This document shows, in pieces, positions 61,181 through 64,000 of a stretch of DNA of 64,000 nt (the first letter of the stretch is position 1; the number at the start of each line of letters is the position of its first letter). The DNA is taken from assembly GCF_014642275.1 (NCBI RefSeq), contig NZ_BMIM01000006.1, forward strand, positions 1-64,000, read 5' to 3'. The DNA comes from Flavobacterium lutivivi. GTDB lineage: Bacteria > Bacteroidota > Bacteroidia > Flavobacteriales > Flavobacteriaceae. The position numbers and the translations under genes were made by a program. Under the pieces are notes generated by a model. It did no database searches and was not told where the DNA came from. It saw only the letters and a list, made by a program, of their open reading frames with translations.

Positions 61181-61472
61181 AAATTAGCTCTTTTGACTTG
61201 TTGATTGATCTAATCAAAACTGGGTTTCTGAGAGTTTGTTCTTCTACTAAATCGACTTCTCGACCAAACAAATCTTCTAATTTTTCTTTAAAATCGATGT
61301 AGTTGTCAAAGTAATTTGATAAGTCAATATTTTTAAATTTTACAAGAAAATCAACATCACTATTTTCGTTGAAATTAGAATTTAACGCCGAACCAAATAG
61401 ATACATTTTTTCCACATTGTACATTGTACAAAGTTTTTTCAAATCTTCAATATTGTTATCAACTATTCCCAT
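61173..61472 (-). CDS. MNT-domain antitoxin (MntA-like), pair 2
   Basis: A 99-residue minimal nucleotidyltransferase with MYLFGSALNSNFNENSDVDFLVKF: GS, then S-D-x-D, is the active-site pattern. The C-terminal part ENRLVEEQTLRNPVL-like segment (DLVEEQTLRNPVLIRSINKS) is typical of this group. It is the upstream partner of the HEPN gene. Unit ends GTTAGCAGTAG and TTACTGCCAAC are reverse complements at 9 of 11 positions. It is not close to the pair 1 antitoxin, so the pairs were acquired separately. Confidence 0.87.
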   Translation of the reverse strand: MGIVDNNIEDLKKLCTMYNVEKMYLFGSALNSNFNENSDVDFLVKFKNIDLSNYFDNYIDFKEKLEDLFGREVDLVEEQTLRNPVLIRSINKSKELIYG

Positions 61473-61523
61473 ATTGCGAATTTAATCAAAAAAATGGTCT
61501 ATCTCTTCAATTGCCAAAAATAA

Positions 61524-61883
61524 TTACTGCCAACAAGAAACTCCTGACGTAGTTCCACGTTTGAGCTTCGTTTTGCTAAGATATGAAATATCTTCAAGCA
61601 AAAAAAGAGAAGCGAGAACGAGAACCAGAATTACGTTAAGAAAATGATCGAGGCAGTTTTACTGCCGAGCGTCATTTTTAGTAAATTATGGTCAAGAGCT
61701 TCCCGATGCGAGGCAAATGAGTGGAAGGCTTGGGAGTAATGCGAAGCATTGCGAGAGACTTTCACGCCGCAAGGCAAAATTGCCTCGCATCGTTTTGGGT
61801 ATTGGCGAAGTTGGGGCATTCAAGGCACAAATGTTCAATTTAGCACTGAACCCGCCATTTTGCCAAACTGCTGTTATAGGGCG
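61524..61883. repeat. attC-like element 5, enlarged by a palindromic insert
   Basis: Starts TTACTGCCAAC (61524-61534), carries the central hairpin at 61571-61603, and ends GTTATAGGGCG (61873-61883). Right-half sequence just after the hairpin matches element 6. About 240 bp of other palindromic sequence (about 61620-61850) has been added inside. The longest gene-free gap of the array; I see no protein gene in it. Confidence 0.72.
61641..61792. repeat. Nested palindromic (REP-like) sequences inside element 5
   Basis: One nested hairpin runs over 61641-61679 with arms AAAATGA/TCATTTT and GGCAGT/ACTGCC. A second has 13-bp perfect arms at 61704-61716 and 61780-61792, and contains a small AATGC-GAA-GCATT hairpin at 61738-61750. 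It is higher in G+C than its neighbours. Similar palindromes are, to my memory, scattered in flavobacterial genomes. Confidence 0.6.
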
Positions 61884-62515
61884 TTTTTCTTTTTCGCTAT
61901 TAGTATTGTATGTATGTCAAATTCTGCTTCTGAAATTTTGTACTTCACTTTAAATGTTTTTAGTTCTTCAAATTTGAACTTATTCAGTTGTTTTTTTATG
62001 TTGTCCAATTGATAGTAATTAAAATAAACTCGTCCGCCACTACCAACTTTAAATTCCGATTGGTCTGGTTCTCCTTCTACGAAACTTAAATATATCAAGC
62101 CATTGTCGCTTAACAAATCGTAAGAGTTAGATATTAGTTCTTTGCACTCTGTCTGCGATAAATATGGCAAACAAAATCCGCCAATAATTCCGTCAAATTT
62201 CGTGTCAAGAATGTTAATTTGTCGGCAGTCCATAATAGCAAAACGTGCAGTCGGATTGTTCTGTTTTGCAAGTTCTACCATATTTGGTGCTATGTCAATG
62301 CCTAAAATTTCAAAGTCAGGTCTTTTAGATAAAAGATATTTTGTAATGTTTCCAGGTCCGCAACCGATTTCCAAAATTTTTGCTTTGGGTTTGTCAATAA
62401 AAGTACAGATAAAGTCGTAGGTGTCATTATACAAGTCCAATTCCATAAACTTGTCTTGGTATAATGAAGCAATATTGTTCCAAGTGTCAAATGTTTCTTT
62501 GTATCTGTCCATCAT
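61874..62515 (-). CDS. Cassette gene: class I SAM-dependent methyltransferase
   Basis: A 213-residue methyltransferase with motif I ILEIGCGPGNITKYLL, motif II FEILGIDIAPNMVELAKQN, and FDGIIGGFCLPYL, LISNSYDLLSDNGLIYLSFVEGEP downstream. It belongs to the UbiE/SAM type 11-25 group; the acceptor substrate is unknown. The unit ends GTTATAGGGC (61873-61882) and GCCCTATAAC (62537-62546) are perfect reverse complements. Its stop codon lies in the GTTA box of element 5. Of the array units it lies nearest to the recombinase. Confidence 0.88.
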   Translation of the reverse strand: MMDRYKETFDTWNNIASLYQDKFMELDLYNDTYDFICTFIDKPKAKILEIGCGPGNITKYLLSKRPDFEILGIDIAPNMVELAKQNNPTARFAIMDCRQINILDTKFDGIIGGFCLPYLSQTECKELISNSYDLLSDNGLIYLSFVEGEPDQSEFKVGSGGRVYFNYYQLDNIKKQLNKFKFEELKTFKVKYKISEAEFDIHTILIAKKKNAL

Positions 62516-62536
62516 TGGTTTGTCGTCTTTTAAAAT

Positions 62537-62666
62537 GCCCTATAACGGAAATCTCTTGACCTAGTTCCTCGCTTGAGCTTCGTTTTGCTAAGATATGAAA
62601 TATCTTCAAGCAAAAAAGGAGAAGCGAGAATGAGAAGTAGAATTTCGCAAAACGGCTGTTATCCTC
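62537..62666. repeat. attC-like element 6, nearest to the recombinase
   Basis: Starts GCCCTATAAC (62537-62546), central hairpin 62583-62615, ends GTTATCCTC (62658-62666). Outside the hairpin CTCGCTT (62569-62575) pairs with AAGCGAG seven bases long on the other side, and GAAAT pairs with ATTTC further out, so the whole element can fold as one long imperfect stem. Confidence 0.75.
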
Positions 62667-62897
62667 ATTTTATAATTGCCAGTTCTAAATTGCACTTAAA
62701 GTGTTGTATTCATTGACTTTATAAAATTTGACAATGCAATTTTAAGCATAAAAAAGCAACGAAATACTTGTTTTGTTGTACCCAATGTTGTACCTTCGTA
62801 TCACGATGCACCCAATTGAAAACCCAGTATTTACAATACTTTCACTCGTTTGCATTGCTTTACAAATATAGTACAACATTTCTAATTTCCTAACACT
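62667..62897. other. Region between the array and the recombinase gene
   Basis: No gene found. It contains GTTGTACC twice (62775-62782 and 62787-62794) and a 9-bp inverted match, ATGTTGTAC at 62785-62793 against GTACAACAT at 62871-62879. These may be recombinase arm or operator sites, or part of an attachment site. No clear -7/-33 promoter pair for the recombinase was found. Confidence 0.4.
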
Positions 62898-64000
62898 ATG
62901 GCATCAATTAAACTAATTTTAAGAACACATCAGGCAGACCAAACCGGACACAGCCCTTTGTACATTCGAATTATAAAAGATAGAAAAACGAAATTTATCA
63001 CTGCTGGAGTGAAGCTCAAAGAGAACGAGTGGGATGAAGTAAAGCAGAAAGTAAAAAAGAACCATCCAAACAGTGCGAGGATGAATGCCAACTTATCTCA
63101 AAAAATTGCAGATGCTGAAGGTCAGGTTGCGGATATGGAAAGAAAGGTAAAAACGGTTTCCATCAAAAAACTAAAAGAAGCCATAAAGGGAAAAGAAGTG
63201 CCAAACTTTTTTCAATATGCTTATGCTCGATGTGAAAAAATTAAAGGTAGTGTTTCGTTTGGAACCTATAAAAATTATATGCTTTATACCAAGAAATTTG
63301 AAAAATATGTTGGAACTAATGATGTTTATTTTGATGATATTACCGTTTCAGTTTTAAAGGATTATATGGCCCATATGGGAAATATTCTAAAAAACGGAGC
63401 AACCACACAACGCTATTCTATAATGATCTTGGCGATAATGTTCAAGGAAGCAATTAAAGAAGACATCATTCCAGAATATATGTATCCATTCAACAAACTG
63501 ACATTAAAAAAAGATACCGAGAAAAGAGTATTCCTAAACAAAGACCAAATCGAAAAACTAACCAATTTAGACCTCAAAGAAGGAAAGAAAGCGGATTTAT
63601 GGAGAGATTTATTCCTATTCTCAATTTATGCCGGAGGATTAAGATTTAGCGATGTTATCGAGCTGCAATACACCAATTACAATAGCGAAGAGCAAAGAAT
63701 AAAAAAAGTAATTCGCAAAACAGGAAGATTACACCAGTTTAAAATTGGTAAAGTGGCGATTGATATTTTGAATAAATACATCAAAGAAGATGCACAACCA
63801 GATGATTATATTTTCCCAATTATTACAGATAAAAAATCATACAACAAGAGTGAAGAAATACGTTATTTCATTTCACAAAGAGAAAATCATTCTGCAAATT
63901 TCCAACTCAACCGAATGGGTAAAATGTTGAAACTACCGTTTCCACTTTCGTTCCATTTATCGCGACACAGTTTTGCAACAAATGCGTTAAATAATGGAAT
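62898..64000 (+). CDS. Tyrosine recombinase (site-specific integrase), 3' end outside window
   Basis: The first 367 residues of a phage-type integrase starting at ATG 62898. An arm-type DNA-binding domain (about 1-90: IKLILRTHQADQTGHSPLYIRI...GVKLKENEWD) precedes a SAM-like core-binding domain (about 103-200) and the catalytic domain. Active-site residues seen are R249 in YAGGLRFSDVIEL, K274 in IRKTGR, and H353 and R356 in SFHLSRHSF. The tyrosine lies beyond the window. This domain plan is that of integrases on Bacteroidota mobile elements and differs from IntI. It is divergent from the cassette genes. Confidence 0.93.
   Translation, partial: MASIKLILRTHQADQTGHSPLYIRIIKDRKTKFITAGVKLKENEWDEVKQKVKKNHPNSARMNANLSQKIADAEGQVADMERKVKTVSIKKLKEAIKGKEVPNFFQYAYARCEKIKGSVSFGTYKNYMLYTKKFEKYVGTNDVYFDDITVSVLKDYMAHMGNILKNGATTQRYSIMILAIMFKEAIKEDIIPEYMYPFNKLTLKKDTEKRVFLNKDQIEKLTNLDLKEGKKADLWRDLFLFSIYAGGLRFSDVIELQYTNYNSEEQRIKKVIRKTGRLHQFKIGKVAIDILNKYIKEDAQPDDYIFPIITDKKSYNKSEEIRYFISQRENHSANFQLNRMGKMLKLPFPLSFHLSRHSFATNALNNG

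Noticed and set aside
61631-62012. Short reading frames on both strands in the palindromic part of repeat 5
   Set aside because: Palindromic DNA gives open frames on both strands by chance. The translations have no domain and similar frames are often wrongly annotated in repeats.
59189-62666. The repeats as a CRISPR array
   Set aside because: The repeats are 110-360 bp, the spacers hold whole genes, and no cas genes are present.
59189-62666. The repeats as terminal inverted repeats of one transposon or MITE family
   Set aside because: End boxes differ from unit to unit but match within a unit, which fixed transposon ends would not do. A transposase gene is also lacking apart from the IS110 remnant in repeat 3.

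Overview
The window is chromosomal DNA from an AT-rich member of the Bacteroidota, most likely a Flavobacterium or close relative. The evidence is the repeated TAnnTTTG promoter box, several proteins ending in type IX secretion (T9SS) sorting domains, the Bacteroidota-type fused lpxC-fabZ gene inside an lpxD/lpxC-fabZ/lpxA/efp cluster, a fused ResB-CcsA cytochrome c maturation protein, menaquinone (menD) and bacillithiol (bshC) genes, and small families typical of Flavobacteriaceae (DUF5362, DUF6452/DUF6048, DUF4199).

Layout. 0.2-16 kb: housekeeping genes, mostly on the minus strand (pdxH, rnz, an Smr protein, rocD, DUF1003 and DUF1697 proteins), then rlmD with two envelope genes on the plus strand, a CocE-like hydrolase, a VWA membrane protein, a delta-60 T9SS protein and fabG. 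16-21 kb: two large T9SS cargo proteins (CotH/lamin-tail and leucine-rich repeat). 21-30 kb: one long minus-strand block from menD through an HD hydrolase and the lipid A genes to efp, a second lpxD-like gene and sucD. 30-35 kb: a GNAT acetyltransferase, a glutathione peroxidase, the 1039-residue Ccs protein and a Ser-Pro-Arg tRNA cluster. 35-44 kb: thiolase, NlpC/P60 peptidase, cysteine desulfurase, a duplicated-domain lipoprotein with bshC, a triple-repeat T9SS protein, ndk, DUF4199 and SGNH hydrolase genes. 44-58.6 kb: a subtilisin-like lipoprotein, acs, a TetR/adaptor/permease/ATPase exporter operon interrupted by a four-helix-bundle gene, prpE, and a transporter-linked histidine kinase with a lone receiver protein.

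58.6-64 kb is an accessory region and the most unusual part. Five short gene units, all on the minus strand (a membrane protein, a DUF6572 protein, two different MNT/HEPN toxin-antitoxin pairs and a SAM methyltransferase), are separated by six related repeats. Each repeat begins with a ...AAC box and ends with a GTT... box, and five share a near-identical hairpin. The box at one end of each unit is the reverse complement of the box at its own other end, which is the arrangement of integron gene cassettes and attC sites. An IS110-type transposase remnant lies inside one repeat. A tyrosine recombinase of the Bacteroidota arm-binding type, not recognisably IntI, starts at 62898, is divergent from the array and runs off the window. 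I read this as an integron-like (CALIN-like) cassette array in a flavobacterium. The functional claim is inference; the repeat structure is visible directly.
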